DNA from: Cytophagaceae bacterium
GTDB taxonomy: Bacteria > Bacteroidota > Bacteroidia > Cytophagales > Cyclobacteriaceae
Direction: 5' to 3'
Assembly: GCA_006969745.1 (NCBI GenBank)
Contig: CP030886.1
Span: 2,887,234-2,951,233 of the forward strand
DNA length: 64,000 bases
The notes under the pieces were generated by a model. The model was given only the letters and a program-made list of their open reading frames with translations, made no database searches and was not told where the DNA came from. This document shows positions 15,354 through 25,311 of the stretch, one piece after another (the first letter of the stretch is position 1; every line of letters begins with the position of its first letter). The position numbers and the translations under genes are program-made.

Positions 15354-16601
15354 ATGGACAGAAAGATTAAAAAGAAAAAGTGGACCGTAAAGAAGATCAG
15401 TATCTATTGCGGAAGTGGTCTGCTTGTTGTCTTCATAGCTTACAATTTCTTCCTTTCAGGAGGTGGAACACGTCTCAACGTGGAAAGAAATAAAATTAAC
15501 ATTGCTACAGTTCATGAAGGTGACTTTCAGGAATTCATACCTGTAGATGGAAATGTTTTACCAATAAAGACCATTCGCCTGGATGCGATTGAAGGGGGAG
15601 TAGTCTCTAAAAAATATTATGACGGTGGAATTCTCATTGATAAGGGAGACACCATTTTAGCACTAGCTAATAATGACTTGGTTCAGAGCTTTGTTAGAGA
15701 AGAAACTCAGGCTTCTATTCTGGTGAACAATCTGGAAAATACGAAACTAAGTCTTCAGCGAAATCAATTTGATCTGCGCAGAAATTTAATAGAGCTTGAT
15801 TATCAAATAGATGCGGCAAGAGATGCGTATGAAAGAGGTCAAAAGCTATTTGAAGATAAGATTATTTCAGAGCAAGAGTTTTTAAATCTTAAAAGAGAAT
15901 ACAACAGGTTGGTCGATAATAGAAAGATTCAAATTGAGTCAAATAAGTTTGATTCGTTAAATGCGGTCATTCAAATAAGACAAACAGAGGAAACTTTGGT
16001 GAGAACCCGAAACAACCTCGATATGATAAAAAGAAACCTGGATAACCTGTATATCAAGGCTCCAATAGACGGAAGATTGTCTACAGTAGACGTAGAAGTT
16101 GGAGAATCTATCGGTACCGGACAGAACATTGGACAGATCGATGACCTAAATGGATTTAAGGTCCGTGCAACTATTGACGAACATTATATATCTAGAATAT
16201 ATGCGGGACTGAATGGTACGTTCACTTTTGCCGGAAATGATTTCGGCTTGGCGATTACAAAAGTGTATCCTGAAGTGAATAATGGGCTTTTTGAAGTAGA
16301 CATGGCTTTTGATACTATCCCAAATGGAATTAGAAGAGGCCAAACACTTCAAATTAGATTGCAGCTGAGCGAAAATATTACTGCCATTCAGATACCTCGA
16401 GGTAGTTTTTATCAAACCACTGGCGGAAACTGGATTTTCGTTGTGAATGAAGGTGAAACTGAAGCTGTAAGAAGAGACATAAGACTGGGTCGTCAAAATC
16501 AACGATACTACGAAGTAGTGGAAGGATTGCAACCCGGGGAAAAAGTTGTTGTCTCTTCATACAGAGGATATGAAGATAAAGACATACTTGTAATTAAGTA
16601 A
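15354..16601 (+). CDS. MacA-like periplasmic adaptor (HlyD family)
   Basis: The 415-residue protein has one membrane anchor (about 13-33). A lipoyl-like domain shows VDGNVLPIKTIRLDAIEGGVV split at about 70-90 in its key turns, and a coiled coil runs through about 110-220. DGRLSTVDVEVGESI marks the second lipoyl half, followed by beta-barrel and membrane-proximal domains with the late motif VVEGLQPGEKVVVSS. This architecture fits adaptors of MacAB/RND-type efflux pumps. It is followed after 55 bp by an ABC ATPase and then a TolC-like gene. No MacB-type permease gene is present nearby, so the permease partner must be elsewhere or lost. Confidence 0.9.
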   Translation: MDRKIKKKKWTVKKISIYCGSGLLVVFIAYNFFLSGGGTRLNVERNKINIATVHEGDFQEFIPVDGNVLPIKTIRLDAIEGGVVSKKYYDGGILIDKGDTILALANNDLVQSFVREETQASILVNNLENTKLSLQRNQFDLRRNLIELDYQIDAARDAYERGQKLFEDKIISEQEFLNLKREYNRLVDNRKIQIESNKFDSLNAVIQIRQTEETLVRTRNNLDMIKRNLDNLYIKAPIDGRLSTVDVEVGESIGTGQNIGQIDDLNGFKVRATIDEHYISRIYAGLNGTFTFAGNDFGLAITKVYPEVNNGLFEVDMAFDTIPNGIRRGQTLQIRLQLSENITAIQIPRGSFYQTTGGNWIFVVNEGETEAVRRDIRLGRQNQRYYEVVEGLQPGEKVVVSSYRGYEDKDILVIK

Positions 16602-16656
16602 CCAATTATATAATCGAAAGTAATTAAATAGAATCCAAAGACTAAACTCAATAATC

Positions 16657-17367
16657 ATGGAAAACGCTAAAGCACTTATTCAAACGAAAGATTTGAAGAA
16701 ATTTTACTACACAGATGAGATCGAAACTACAGCTCTTGCAGGAGTGAACCTTACGATTAAGGAGGGAGAATTCGTTGCAATTATGGGTCCGTCTGGTTGT
16801 GGTAAATCAACACTGCTCAATATAATAGGACTATTGGACAACCCTTCTGAAGGAGAATTTCACTTCACAGACCTTGAAATTTCTCAGTACAAGGAGCGTC
16901 AGAGAGCAGATCTCAGAAAAGCGAACATTGGTTTCGTATTCCAGAGCTTTAACCTGATCGATGAACTTACTGTTTTTGAAAACATTGAGCTACCATTGAT
17001 TTACTTAAAGTATTCTGCAGCAGAAAGAAAGAAAAGAGTGGAAGAAGTGATGGAGCATATGAAAATCATGCACCGTAGAAATCACTTTCCTCAGCAACTA
17101 TCCGGAGGTCAGCAACAACGTGTGGCTATCTCAAGGGCTGTCGTAGCAAAACCAAAATTGATTCTTGCGGATGAGCCTACGGGTAACCTGGACTCTGCAA
17201 ACGGGCAAGAAGTGATGAACCTGCTTACTGAGCTTAATGAAGCTGGGACTACAGTAATCATGGTAACTCACTCTCCTGTAGATGCTGAATATTCACATCG
17301 AGTAGTACACTTGTTTGATGGACAGATTGTATCTGAAAACATCAATGCGAAAGAAGCTTTAGTGTAA
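16657..17367 (+). CDS. ABC transporter ATPase, MacB/LolD type
   Basis: The 236-residue subunit is a complete stand-alone nucleotide-binding protein. It has Walker [10 protein letters not shown] (44-52), Gln96 of the Q-loop in VFQSFNL, signature LSGGQ (148-152), Walker B ILADEPTG (169-176) and His205 in VTHS. The ADEPTGNLD sequence and size match LolD/MacB-type ATPases that drive mechanotransmission transporters. Such ATPases work with FtsX-like permeases, but the next gene encodes a TolC protein and the 100-bp gap between them has no permease remnant that I can see. It is probably transcribed with the adaptor and TolC-like genes. Confidence 0.94.
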   Translation: MENAKALIQTKDLKKFYYTDEIETTALAGVNLTIKEGEFVAIMGPSGCGKSTLLNIIGLLDNPSEGEFHFTDLEISQYKERQRADLRKANIGFVFQSFNLIDELTVFENIELPLIYLKYSAAERKKRVEEVMEHMKIMHRRNHFPQQLSGGQQQRVAISRAVVAKPKLILADEPTGNLDSANGQEVMNLLTELNEAGTTVIMVTHSPVDAEYSHRVVHLFDGQIVSENINAKEALV

Positions 17368-17467
17368 TCTCTCTTCATACTTACACAGTCAGTTCCCTGG
17401 TCTACCCTTCAGCAGGTAGATCAGGATAACTGTACCTTCTAAGAAAACCTTCAAAGACCTTATAACC

Positions 17468-18778
17468 ATGCGAAAATTTATTTTCGGACTCATATTATTA
17501 ATAGGTGCATCTGTCATAGCACAAGATTCAGTACGTGTTTTGTCTTTGGAAGAGTGCTTGGATATGGCACTTTCAAGAAATCTCGCGATAAAGCGGTCTC
17601 AGAATAATTTGATTGCCGCGCAATCAAATAGAAAGCAGGCATATTTCAATTACCTTCCAAGCATAGGTGCCTCTGTAGACTATAATCTCATTGATGGTAC
17701 ATTTTTTGACAATAACTCAGGTCAAATAATCAGTCAGGCAAGAACATCATCACCATCAATTTCGTCAAATGTTCTACTGTTTAATGCGTTTTCGAATCAC
17801 CACCTATTGAATCAAAGGAAACGTGAAAGTGATGCTGCATTATATGCCCTTGATGATACAAAGCTCTCAATTAGAGCTACAGTTATAAGAAATTACTTGA
17901 CTGTTCTTTTAGATCAGGAGAACCTAAAAATTAGCAATCAGAGATTATCCCTTTTGGAACAACAATTAAATCGGGAAAAGAAACGTGTGTCGGTTGGAGT
18001 AGGCTCTCCGGAGACAGTATATAATTTTCAATCTCAGGCCTCTACCGAAAGACTAAATAATGTGAACCTTACTAATGCATATCGCCGAGATATGCTGGTG
18101 TTACTTCAATCTGTTCAATTTTCAGATCCTATAGCTTCACAAGTTCAAATACAAGATTTGGACATGGTTGAACTTGAGGACTTGCTTGAAGTAGATGAAT
18201 TCAGTGTTGTAGTTGATGAAATATTAGCATTTTCTTATGGATTGAAAAGTGCCGATGCTTCGAAAAACGCAACAAATTCCTCGCTTAAAGGAGCAAAAAG
18301 TGCAAGGTATCCGTCTATAACTGCTGGAGCAGGTATAGGATCTCAATTTTCATCTGTTAATGAGGGAGACTATGTTTCTCAAATAGAAGATCGTAAAAGA
18401 TCGTTTATTGGAGCAACGTTATCAATCCCTATTTTCAATAGATACAGAACTCAGAATCAAATTGATCAGGCTAAAGTATCATTATTAAATGCTGAGATAG
18501 ATTATAGTCAGGCACTTCTTAATGTAACAAACTCTGCACAAAGCGATTATCTGGATTTAGTTGCAGCGCAAACACAGTATGTGTCTGCTCTCGAAAATTA
18601 TGAAGCACAAAATTCAACGTTTGAATTCATAAAGAAGAGATTTGAAACGGGGAATACAGACTTCTATACATATCAAGAGAGTCTCAATAATAAAAATGCT
18701 GCAGAAGCGCAGCTTGCAAATGCTAAGTACACAATAGTATTTCGAAAGCGAATACTTGATATGTATCGAGGCAAATGA
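17468..18778 (+). CDS. TolC-family outer-membrane efflux protein
   Basis: The 436-residue protein has a signal peptide (MRKFIFGLILLIGASVIAQ) and two helical TolC repeats. The first opens with SLEECLDMALSRNLAIKRSQ in family fashion, and the second is near residues 255-290 (LKSADASKNATNSSLKGAKS). ARYPSITAGAGIGSQFS and IGATLSIPIFN are beta-strand segments typical of the porin part. It ends the adaptor-ATPase-TolC group. A TCTACC-N8-GGTAGA inverted repeat lies in the gap before it (around 17400-17425). The next gene is convergent, 9 bp away. It is the duct for an efflux pump whose substrate is unknown. Confidence 0.92.
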   Translation: MRKFIFGLILLIGASVIAQDSVRVLSLEECLDMALSRNLAIKRSQNNLIAAQSNRKQAYFNYLPSIGASVDYNLIDGTFFDNNSGQIISQARTSSPSISSNVLLFNAFSNHHLLNQRKRESDAALYALDDTKLSIRATVIRNYLTVLLDQENLKISNQRLSLLEQQLNREKKRVSVGVGSPETVYNFQSQASTERLNNVNLTNAYRRDMLVLLQSVQFSDPIASQVQIQDLDMVELEDLLEVDEFSVVVDEILAFSYGLKSADASKNATNSSLKGAKSARYPSITAGAGIGSQFSSVNEGDYVSQIEDRKRSFIGATLSIPIFNRYRTQNQIDQAKVSLLNAEIDYSQALLNVTNSAQSDYLDLVAAQTQYVSALENYEAQNSTFEFIKKRFETGNTDFYTYQESLNNKNAAEAQLANAKYTIVFRKRILDMYRGK

Positions 18779-18787
18779 TTGCCACTA

Positions 18788-19582
18788 TTATTGTTTGTAA
18801 TAAGTGATCTGTTTGTTTTGGATTGAAAGAAAACCATCCTTCGATTTAAGCATGATACCGGTGTTAGCCGGTTTTTTCATGGTAGAATAGATTTTTCCTT
18901 TAAACGGATTTATCTCATAAATTTCACTACCTGCATAGGCATATAGAATGCCGTTTATGATTTGAAAATTAGATAGCTCGTCAAATTTCAACGAATGCAA
19001 AAGTCCACCAAACTGGTCGAAAATGTAAAGCCTGTTACTAGAACCAATTGCAAGAATATTTTGGTAAGCCTGCATTTTGCTTACTGAATTACCTATTGAA
19101 ACCTGAACCTCCAAAACGGTTGTCTTTCTTAAGGGATTTACTTTTTTCAAGCGCTGAGGATTATTTTCTATTATCCAAAAATCAGAATCAGGTGAAGGAC
19201 ATGCCATCATGCCAATTTCAGTGTTAAAATCTGATAATAGATAATCTTTAGGTATCGATGAAAATCGATCTAAAATGGTGATTTGTTGATTGTCAAAATA
19301 GAAAAGAAATGGCTTGAGATTATTTTGAACATCAATGAGAGTAATAGCTGAATTATTGGATAGCGAGAAATTTTCAAGAAGCTTTCCATCTGGATTGTAC
19401 TTTGACAAGCCACCATCGGCAAATCCTAAATATAAATTGCCCTGAAAGTCGGTCGTAAGAGCAACAGGAGCTGTATTCAATTGAATTGTTTGAAGCAATT
19501 GCCATTCCTGAGCTTGTGTTGTGACAGCAATAACAATGAATACACTAACCTTCAAAAACTTTAAGTAATGCTTTATCTCCAT
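18788..19582 (-). CDS. Exported beta-propeller-like protein, function unknown
   Basis: The frame could start at TTG 19585 or ATG 19582. I use the ATG, which gives 264 residues. The N-terminus is a signal peptide ending near VTTQAQ. The rest shows repeated blades with Asp-Gly and Asn-Leu turns such as FQGNLYLGFADGGLSKYNPDG and ILYAYAGSEIYEINPFKG, in the style of an NHL/PQQ-like propeller. The 38-bp overlap with lpxH and the shared direction suggest co-transcription. This partner is common beside lpxH in related Bacteroidota by my recollection, but no function is known to me. Location is probably periplasmic. Confidence 0.75.
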   Translation of the reverse strand: MEIKHYLKFLKVSVFIVIAVTTQAQEWQLLQTIQLNTAPVALTTDFQGNLYLGFADGGLSKYNPDGKLLENFSLSNNSAITLIDVQNNLKPFLFYFDNQQITILDRFSSIPKDYLLSDFNTEIGMMACPSPDSDFWIIENNPQRLKKVNPLRKTTVLEVQVSIGNSVSKMQAYQNILAIGSSNRLYIFDQFGGLLHSLKFDELSNFQIINGILYAYAGSEIYEINPFKGKIYSTMKKPANTGIMLKSKDGFLSIQNKQITYYKQ

Positions 19583-20333
19583 CAAATTCCAAATAGGTAT
19601 ATTGATTTACCCATTCTCCTAAATTAAAGTATGTTGAACTATCCGATACAGGCAATTCGAGCGGAAGGTGCCTGTGCCCGAAAATATAGTAATCATGATG
19701 AGTTATTTGATTAATTGTTTTGGCATACGCCCATAATCGCTCAGAATCTCCCTGAAACTCCTCGTCATGTTCACCATTGGCAAGTCGACTTTTTCTGCTC
19801 CAATATTGCGCTAGAGCGACACCAATATTAGGATGGATCCATTGAAACATCCAATTACATATTCTGTTCTTGAAAATACGCTTGACTATTTTGTAGACTC
19901 TGTCTCCTGGACCCAGACCATCTCCATGGCCAACGTATAACCTCTTTTGATTTACTTCCAGCAGGATCGGGTGCTTAAATACCTTAACTCCAAGCTCCGA
20001 TGGAAAGTAGTCCTTCATCCACAGATCATGATTCCCGGTAAAAAGAAAGATTGGAATACCTCGATCACTCAGTTCGGCAAGTTTACCTTGAAATCTGATG
20101 AAACCTTTAGGTATTGTATTGATGTACTCAAACCAGAAATCAAAAATATCTCCGACCAAAAAAATAGCTGAAGCATCATGTGATATATGCTCCAGCCACT
20201 TAATTATTTTCTTTTCGCGTTTCAGGGAAGATTCCTCATCGGGTATGCCCAAGTGGAAATCACTCGCGAAATAAAGTTTTTTGTTTGAAGGTAGCTCCTT
20301 AAAAGAGCTGATAAGCTCAGGGTTGACCTTCAT
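19545..20333 (-). CDS. lpxH: UDP-2,3-diacylglucosamine diphosphatase LpxH
   Basis: The 262-residue protein is a calcineurin-like metallophosphoesterase. It has SDFHLG (24-29), GDIFDFW (61-67), GNHDLW (100-105), GHGDGLG (135-141) and a late GHRHLP motif, which together supply the two-metal site. LpxH removes UMP from UDP-2,3-diacylglucosamine to make lipid X in lipid A synthesis, at the inner face of the membrane. The FDFWFEY and WMKDYFPSELG segments fit the LpxH group rather than generic phosphatases. The gene overlaps the downstream propeller gene by 38 bp and lies 3 bp after ftsH, so the three are likely one transcript. Confidence 0.9.
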   Translation of the reverse strand: MKVNPELISSFKELPSNKKLYFASDFHLGIPDEESSLKREKKIIKWLEHISHDASAIFLVGDIFDFWFEYINTIPKGFIRFQGKLAELSDRGIPIFLFTGNHDLWMKDYFPSELGVKVFKHPILLEVNQKRLYVGHGDGLGPGDRVYKIVKRIFKNRICNWMFQWIHPNIGVALAQYWSRKSRLANGEHDEEFQGDSERLWAYAKTINQITHHDYYIFGHRHLPLELPVSDSSTYFNLGEWVNQYTYLEFDGDKALLKVFEG

Positions 20334-20336
20334 CTA

Positions 20337-22418
20337 CTATTCACTTTTTTCGGCCGTAGTAGATTCTTCCTTTTCTACAGCCTCTTTCACATCATTTTTA
20401 ACTTTATCTAAATCCCCTTTCTTTTCCTTTTTCTTTTCCTTTTCCTCTTGCGCTTTAGACTCTTCCTCATCAGATGTTCCATTAGTAAAGGCGTCATATG
20501 TCGTTTGAGTTTTAAACGGACGCTTACCTATTAGGCCTTCAAGGTCTGATTGGAAAATAATTTCGCGTTTGAGTAATTCTTTAGCTAGGATCTCAAGTTC
20601 ATTCTTTTTTGAAAGAAGGAGTTTTTTCGTTCGCTGATAGGCTACATCAATCAATGCTTTGACTTCTTTGTCTATAAGCTCGGCAGTAGCATCAGAATAC
20701 GGCTTTGTGAAATTATAGTCAGATTGTTTCGAATCATAAAATGACACATTACCAATCTTATCATTCATACCATATACAGTCACGATGCTGTAGGCAAGTT
20801 TAGTAATTCTCTCCAGGTCGCTTAAAGCACCTGTTGAAATTTTTCCGAATATGATATCCTCGGCAACCCGACCACCAAGTGCCATGCACATCTCATCCAT
20901 AAGTTGCTCTGTTTGATAGAGGAATTGCTCTTTAGGAAGGTACTGAGCGTAACCCAAAGCAGCAACCCCGCGAGGTACAATACTTACCTTCACCAAAGGA
21001 TCTGCGTGTTCAAGAAACCAACCAGCCACAGCATGACCCGCTTCGTGATAGGCCACGATCTTCTTCTCTTCAGGAGAAATAATCTTATTCTTCTTCTCAA
21101 GACCACCAATTACACGATCAATCGCATCTTGGAAGTCTGTCATATCTACTTTCGATTTATCCTTTCTTGCCGCAATCAATGCAGCTTCGTTACAGACATT
21201 CGCGATTTCCGCTCCAGCAAAACCTGGGGTTTGAGCAGCTAATTTCTTTGTGTCTACATCTTTAGAAAGTTGAATAGGTTTTATATGTACCTTAAAAATT
21301 GCCTCGCGACCAACAATGTCAGGCTTATCAATACTTATCTGACGATCAAATCGACCAGGACGCAATAGCGCAGAATCAAGTACGTCGGGTCTGTTCGTTG
21401 CAGCCAAAATAATTACACCCACATCAGTAGAGAATCCATCCATCTCCACCAAAAGAGAGTTCAAAGTATTTTCACGCTCATCGTTAGAGCCAGGCATCTG
21501 CCCTCTGCCTCTGGATCGTCCTATTGCATCAATCTCATCAATGAATACAATACAAGGTGCTTTTTCTTTTGCTTGTTTAAAAAGATCTCTAACCCTTGCC
21601 GCACCTACGCCGACAAACATTTCCACAAAATCAGATCCGGATAAAGTAAAGAAAGGAACACCAGCCTCACCAGCAACTGCTTTTGCAAGTAAGGTTTTAC
21701 CTGTGCCTGGAGGGCCTACAAGTAGAGCGCCCTTTGGAATCTTACCACCAAGCTTGGTGAATTTACCAGGGTTTTTAAGGAACTCAACAATCTCTCGTAT
21801 TTCTTCTTTCGCTTCTTCAAGTCCTGCAGCATCAGAAAAAGTAATTTTCACTTTATTCTCGGCATCAAACAGGGAAGCTCTTGACTTTCCAATATTGAAA
21901 ATTTGCCCTCCAGGACCTCCGCCTCCTGTCATTCTTCGCATCAGAAACCAGAAGCCAAAAATCAGAAGAATTAAAAATCCCCAATTGAAAAATATACTTG
22001 TATAGTCTCCTCTGTCTTCGATCTTATAATCGAACCGCTGATCTTCCGGAACATCCTCCATCAACTCCTCAAAATCTCGCACAAACTTCTCTATGCTGAC
22101 AATTTCAACCTTGTAATGAGGCCCACTTCCACTTCCTAGTATGCTTCTGTTTTGCTCAAGCTCAATTTTATATTTTGTGTTGCTTAGCGCCTCAGGTTTT
22201 AATGTGATTTCAATAAAATCTTGATTTTTGATGAGCACCACTTTTTGAACATCGTTGGATCTTACCATTTTCTCAAATGACCGATAGGTAGTAGTAACCG
22301 CTCCACTATCATTTGAAAATACTGTAAGGCCAATCACAAGTGCTAGTAGTCCTCCTATCAGCCAGCCCTGAAATCCAGGTCTCGGTTTTGGTGCATCTTT
22401 TCTTTTCTTATCGGGCAT
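20337..22418 (-). CDS. ftsH: ATP-dependent zinc metalloprotease FtsH
   Basis: The 693-residue membrane protease degrades unneeded or damaged membrane and cytosolic proteins. Transmembrane segments are at about 19-34 and 142-160, bounding a periplasmic domain. Walker A is GPPGTGKT (235-242), Walker B FIDEID (292-297), and the second region of homology is at about 336-360. The zinc site HEAGH is at 458-462. The last 45 residues are an unusually charged Lys/Glu tail, not needed for catalysis in homologs. The gene follows rsfS by 53 bp and precedes lpxH by 3 bp, in the rsfS-ftsH order seen in Bacteroidota. Confidence 0.98.
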   Translation of the reverse strand: MPDKKRKDAPKPRPGFQGWLIGGLLALVIGLTVFSNDSGAVTTTYRSFEKMVRSNDVQKVVLIKNQDFIEITLKPEALSNTKYKIELEQNRSILGSGSGPHYKVEIVSIEKFVRDFEELMEDVPEDQRFDYKIEDRGDYTSIFFNWGFLILLIFGFWFLMRRMTGGGGPGGQIFNIGKSRASLFDAENKVKITFSDAAGLEEAKEEIREIVEFLKNPGKFTKLGGKIPKGALLVGPPGTGKTLLAKAVAGEAGVPFFTLSGSDFVEMFVGVGAARVRDLFKQAKEKAPCIVFIDEIDAIGRSRGRGQMPGSNDERENTLNSLLVEMDGFSTDVGVIILAATNRPDVLDSALLRPGRFDRQISIDKPDIVGREAIFKVHIKPIQLSKDVDTKKLAAQTPGFAGAEIANVCNEAALIAARKDKSKVDMTDFQDAIDRVIGGLEKKNKIISPEEKKIVAYHEAGHAVAGWFLEHADPLVKVSIVPRGVAALGYAQYLPKEQFLYQTEQLMDEMCMALGGRVAEDIIFGKISTGALSDLERITKLAYSIVTVYGMNDKIGNVSFYDSKQSDYNFTKPYSDATAELIDKEVKALIDVAYQRTKKLLLSKKNELEILAKELLKREIIFQSDLEGLIGKRPFKTQTTYDAFTNGTSDEEESKAQEEKEKKKEKKGDLDKVKNDVKEAVEKEESTTAEKSE

Positions 22419-22471
22419 TCTTATGTTCCTCCTGTAAAATTTTCTGTTATGGTAAACGAGGTGACTAGTTA

Positions 22472-22849
22472 TTAGTTCTCTTCAATGCGGGTAATTTTTG
22501 CGTCACCCCAAAGCTCCTCTAATCCGTAAAATGTTCTCTTTTCCTTATTAAAAACGTGGGCGACTACATCTACATAATCAAGAAGTATCCATTCTTTGTT
22601 TTGTCTTCCTTCCCTTTTCCACGGGTTCTGCTTAGAGTTTTTATGTATTTGCTCTTCAATAGAGTCAGAAATAGCATCAATTTGAGTGTCTGAGTTTCCA
22701 CTGCAAATAACGAAATAATCCGCTATAGCATGCTTTACTTGACGCAGATCCATGATCACAACATCGATAGCTTTTTTTTCCAACATCCCTTCTACGACCC
22801 ACTCACTTAACACTTTCGAGTTGACGTCTTTACTTATCTGCTGATTCAC
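22472..22849 (-). CDS. rsfS: Ribosome silencing factor RsfS
   Basis: The 125-residue protein shows the Iojap/RsfS pattern [30 protein letters not shown], of which DYFVICSG near residues 43-50 is the hallmark, and ends with [18 protein letters not shown] sequence and [11 protein letters not shown]. It binds ribosomal protein L14 and blocks subunit joining under nutrient limitation. Translation starts at GTG (22849). A -7 promoter box TAAATTTG on the minus strand (22875-22882) lies 26 bp upstream. birA is divergent, 44 bp away. Confidence 0.95.
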   Translation of the reverse strand: MNQQISKDVNSKVLSEWVVEGMLEKKAIDVVIMDLRQVKHAIADYFVICSGNSDTQIDAISDSIEEQIHKNSKQNPWKREGRQNKEWILLDYVDVVAHVFNKEKRTFYGLEELWGDAKITRIEEN

Positions 22850-22874
22850 TAATAGTTTACAATTAATTTTGGCG

Positions 22875-22882
22875 CAAATTTA
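22875..22882 (-). promoter_or_regulatory. Bacteroidota -7 box for rsfS-ftsH
   Basis: The minus strand reads TAAATTTGCGCC, a perfect TAnnTTTG element followed by GC. The -33 position (ATTTT about 18 bp further) is weak. The predicted start is near 22868, giving a leader of about 20 nt before the GTG of rsfS. Confidence 0.6.
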
Positions 22883-22893
22883 CACTAATTCTA

Positions 22894-23652
22894 TTGCATA
22901 AAATCTTTGCCAAACCCTTATTCTTAGGTAAAAAAGTAGTTTTCCTGCCACAATGTCACTCAACTAACGACGAGTTGGTTCTGTTGGCAAGAAAATTCAA
23001 TGAGCCCGAGGGTACATTGATCTACACTGATGATCAACTGAAGGGTAGAGGCCAGCGAGGAAATGTATGGATTTCTGAACCCGGCAAGAACATTTTAATG
23101 TCGCTATTGCTACGACCAAAATTCTTATCTCCATCAAATCAATTCAATCTCAACTTAATAGCCGGCTTGGCTGTAGTAGACACGTTATCTGACCTGATTG
23201 AAGCAAGCATTAGACTAAAATGGCCCAATGATGTCTACATCAATGAGAAGAAAATTGCAGGTGTGCTTATTGAGAACAACCTGAGGGGTAACATCCTTGA
23301 ATCAGCAGTTGTGGGAATTGGATTTAATATTAATCAGAGAGGTTTTAATATACCAACAGCAACTTCGTTGGCGATAGAGGCCCAACAGCAATTTGATAAG
23401 GAGGAAGTAATGGAGAAAATGATTTGCCATTTAGAGAAATGGTACATGAAGCTTAAAACCGGGAAAACTGAAGAAATACTGAATAGCTATCACGACTTGA
23501 TGATGTGGAGGGGAGAACTTAGAACCTTTAAATCTTCGGAAGTTGAATTTGAGGGTGAAATAATTGGGATTGATTCTCAAGGTAGGTTATCCATTAACGT
23601 TGAGGGAGAACTCAAGACTTTCGGAATTAAGGAAGTCCAATTTATAAGTTGA
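22894..23652 (+). CDS. birA: Biotin--[acetyl-CoA-carboxylase] ligase BirA
   Basis: The 252-residue enzyme activates biotin to biotinyl-AMP and attaches it to carrier lysines. The family motifs are present: CHSTNDEL for substrate binding, GRGQRGNVWIS for the biotinyl-AMP loop, KWPNDVYI and KIAGVLIEN. There is no N-terminal winged helix, so this is the catalytic form without repressor function. No ATG is available, and TTG at 22894 gives the expected N-terminus MHKIFAKPLF. The biotin carrier protein encoded at 28699 is a plausible substrate. The gene is divergent from rsfS. Confidence 0.93.
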   Translation: MHKIFAKPLFLGKKVVFLPQCHSTNDELVLLARKFNEPEGTLIYTDDQLKGRGQRGNVWISEPGKNILMSLLLRPKFLSPSNQFNLNLIAGLAVVDTLSDLIEASIRLKWPNDVYINEKKIAGVLIENNLRGNILESAVVGIGFNINQRGFNIPTATSLAIEAQQQFDKEEVMEKMICHLEKWYMKLKTGKTEEILNSYHDLMMWRGELRTFKSSEVEFEGEIIGIDSQGRLSINVEGELKTFGIKEVQFIS

Positions 23653-23683
23653 CACCATGAACTTTAAAGATCAGGAATGGTTA

Positions 23684-23691
23684 TATCTTTG
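23684..23691 (+). promoter_or_regulatory. Bacteroidota -7 box for ahcY
   Basis: TATCTTTGCACTCC is a perfect TAnnTTTG element followed by the CANNCC seen at other promoters in this window. The -33 position is weak (CTTTAA). The implied start near 23698 lies upstream of the ATG at 23734 but downstream of an alternative in-frame start at 23677, which supports the later start. Confidence 0.65.
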
Positions 23692-23733
23692 CACTCCGAA
23701 AAACGAAAAAATCAATACGAGAACTATAAAATA

Positions 23734-25041
23734 ATGAGCGTAACAACGGAAAAATTTAAAGTAAAGGACATTGCCCTGGCTGATTGGGGGCGAAAAGAAA
23801 TCGAACTAGCGGAGGCAGAAATGCCTGGCCTTATGGCGCTTCGTGAAGAATATGGTAAAGAAAAACCACTAGCTGGAGCGCGAATAGCTGGATGTCTTCA
23901 CATGACTATCCAGACAGCAGTTCTTATAGAAACTCTAGTTGAACTAGGTGCCGATGTAACTTGGTCGTCTTGTAATATTTTCTCAACACAAGATCATGCG
24001 GCTGCTGCAATAGCCAAAACCGGAGTGCCAGTTTATGCATGGAAGGGGATGAATGATGAGGAATTTGATTGGTGTATTGAGCAAACAATCTTTGCATTCG
24101 AAGATGGAAAACCTTTGAACATGATCCTCGATGATGGGGGAGACCTTACAAATATGGTATTAGATAAATATCCGGAATTGGTGAAGGATATCAAAGGGCT
24201 ATCTGAGGAGACAACTACAGGTGTACACAGGCTATATGAAAGAATGAAGAATGGAACACTTCCGATGCCTGCAATTAACGTTAACGATTCTGTAACCAAA
24301 TCTAAGTTTGACAACAAATACGGATGTAAAGAATCATTGGTGGACGCTATCAGAAGAGCTACTGATGTAATGCTTGCTGGTAAGGTTGCCGTAGTGGCTG
24401 GATATGGTGATGTAGGTAAAGGTTCCGCGGCTTCACTGAGAGGCGCAGGTGTTCGAGTGATTGTAACCGAAATTGATCCAATATGTGCACTTCAAGCTGC
24501 AATGGATGGATATGAAGTGAAGAAAATGTCAGATTCTGTCTCACGAGCCGATATCATAGTTACTGCAACTGGAAACAAGGATATCATAAAAGGAGAGCAT
24601 TTTGAGAAGATGAAAGACAAAGCAATTGTTTGCAACATAGGCCACTTTGACAATGAAATAGATATGGCTTGGTTGAAGAAAAACCATGGTGAATCTCACG
24701 TCGAGATCAAACCTCAAGTAGATCTATATAATGTGAATGGGAATGATATAATCGTATTGGCTGAAGGAAGATTAGTTAACCTTGGTTGTGCTACAGGTCA
24801 TCCATCTTTTGTGATGTCTAATTCATTTACAAACCAAACGCTTGCTCAGATTGAACTTTGGAAGAATCATGAAAACTATGAAAATGCAGTTTATATGCTT
24901 CCAAAACATCTCGATGAAAAAGTTGCAGCACTTCACTTGTCTAAGATTGGAGTTGAACTGGATACACTATCAAAAGATCAAGCTGATTATATAGGAGTTG
25001 AAGTAGCTGGACCATTCAAGCCAGAATACTACAGATACTAA
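23734..25041 (+). CDS. ahcY: Adenosylhomocysteinase
   Basis: The 435-residue enzyme reversibly hydrolyses S-adenosylhomocysteine to adenosine and homocysteine, clearing the methylation by-product. It shows [15 protein letters not shown] (54-68), [15 protein letters not shown] (78-92), the NAD-binding GYGDVGKG (223-230) and the C-terminal PFKPEYYRY. The start is taken at MSVTTEKF because an upstream frame extension would begin before the predicted transcription start. The length is typical of bacterial enzymes. It is a single-gene unit, with its own promoter at 23684 and a clean terminator at 25064-25094. Confidence 0.98.
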   Translation: MSVTTEKFKVKDIALADWGRKEIELAEAEMPGLMALREEYGKEKPLAGARIAGCLHMTIQTAVLIETLVELGADVTWSSCNIFSTQDHAAAAIAKTGVPVYAWKGMNDEEFDWCIEQTIFAFEDGKPLNMILDDGGDLTNMVLDKYPELVKDIKGLSEETTTGVHRLYERMKNGTLPMPAINVNDSVTKSKFDNKYGCKESLVDAIRRATDVMLAGKVAVVAGYGDVGKGSAASLRGAGVRVIVTEIDPICALQAAMDGYEVKKMSDSVSRADIIVTATGNKDIIKGEHFEKMKDKAIVCNIGHFDNEIDMAWLKKNHGESHVEIKPQVDLYNVNGNDIIVLAEGRLVNLGCATGHPSFVMSNSFTNQTLAQIELWKNHENYENAVYMLPKHLDEKVAALHLSKIGVELDTLSKDQADYIGVEVAGPFKPEYYRY

Positions 25042-25063
25042 TTAATCTTCGATTAAGAATAAG

Positions 25064-25094
25064 AAGGATTCTTCCATTGGGAGAATCCTTTTTT
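25064..25094 (+). terminator. Rho-independent terminator of ahcY
   Basis: A 9-bp perfect stem, AAGGATTCT with AGAATCCTT (25064-25072 and 25082-25090), has a 9-nt loop and runs into six T (25089-25094). It lies 22 bp after the ahcY stop. A small TTAATC/GATTAA hairpin precedes it. Confidence 0.9.
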
Positions 25095-25251
25095 CATTTC
25101 AGACCTATTGCCTGCCTGATTGGCAGAGTTTTAGTGCTGGCAAGATTTTGGATAATATCAAATTAAGCCAATTAAATCAGGATTGTCAGATACTGAACAA
25201 TCAAGTTGAAAAGCGGTTGATAAGTTGAAATCTTAAAAAAGAATTCACTTA

Positions 25252-25299
25252 TTTAGAACAAATCTAAATCAATAGCGTATATTGATGTACATACATGTA
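25252..25299 (+). promoter_or_regulatory. Inverted repeats upstream of ECF sigma gene
   Basis: TTTAGA-ACAAA-TCTAAA (25252-25268) is a 6-bp inverted repeat, and the overlapping palindromes ATGTACAT and TACATGTA occupy 25285-25299, just before the ATG at 25312. No TAnnTTTG element is seen, so this sigma gene may use another promoter type. The role is inference. Confidence 0.35.
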
Positions 25300-25311
25300 A
25301 ATTGAAGCAGA

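Noticed and set aside
23677..23733. Longer N-terminus for ahcY
   Set aside because: The extension begins before the predicted transcription start at about 23698 and is not conserved in sequence character.
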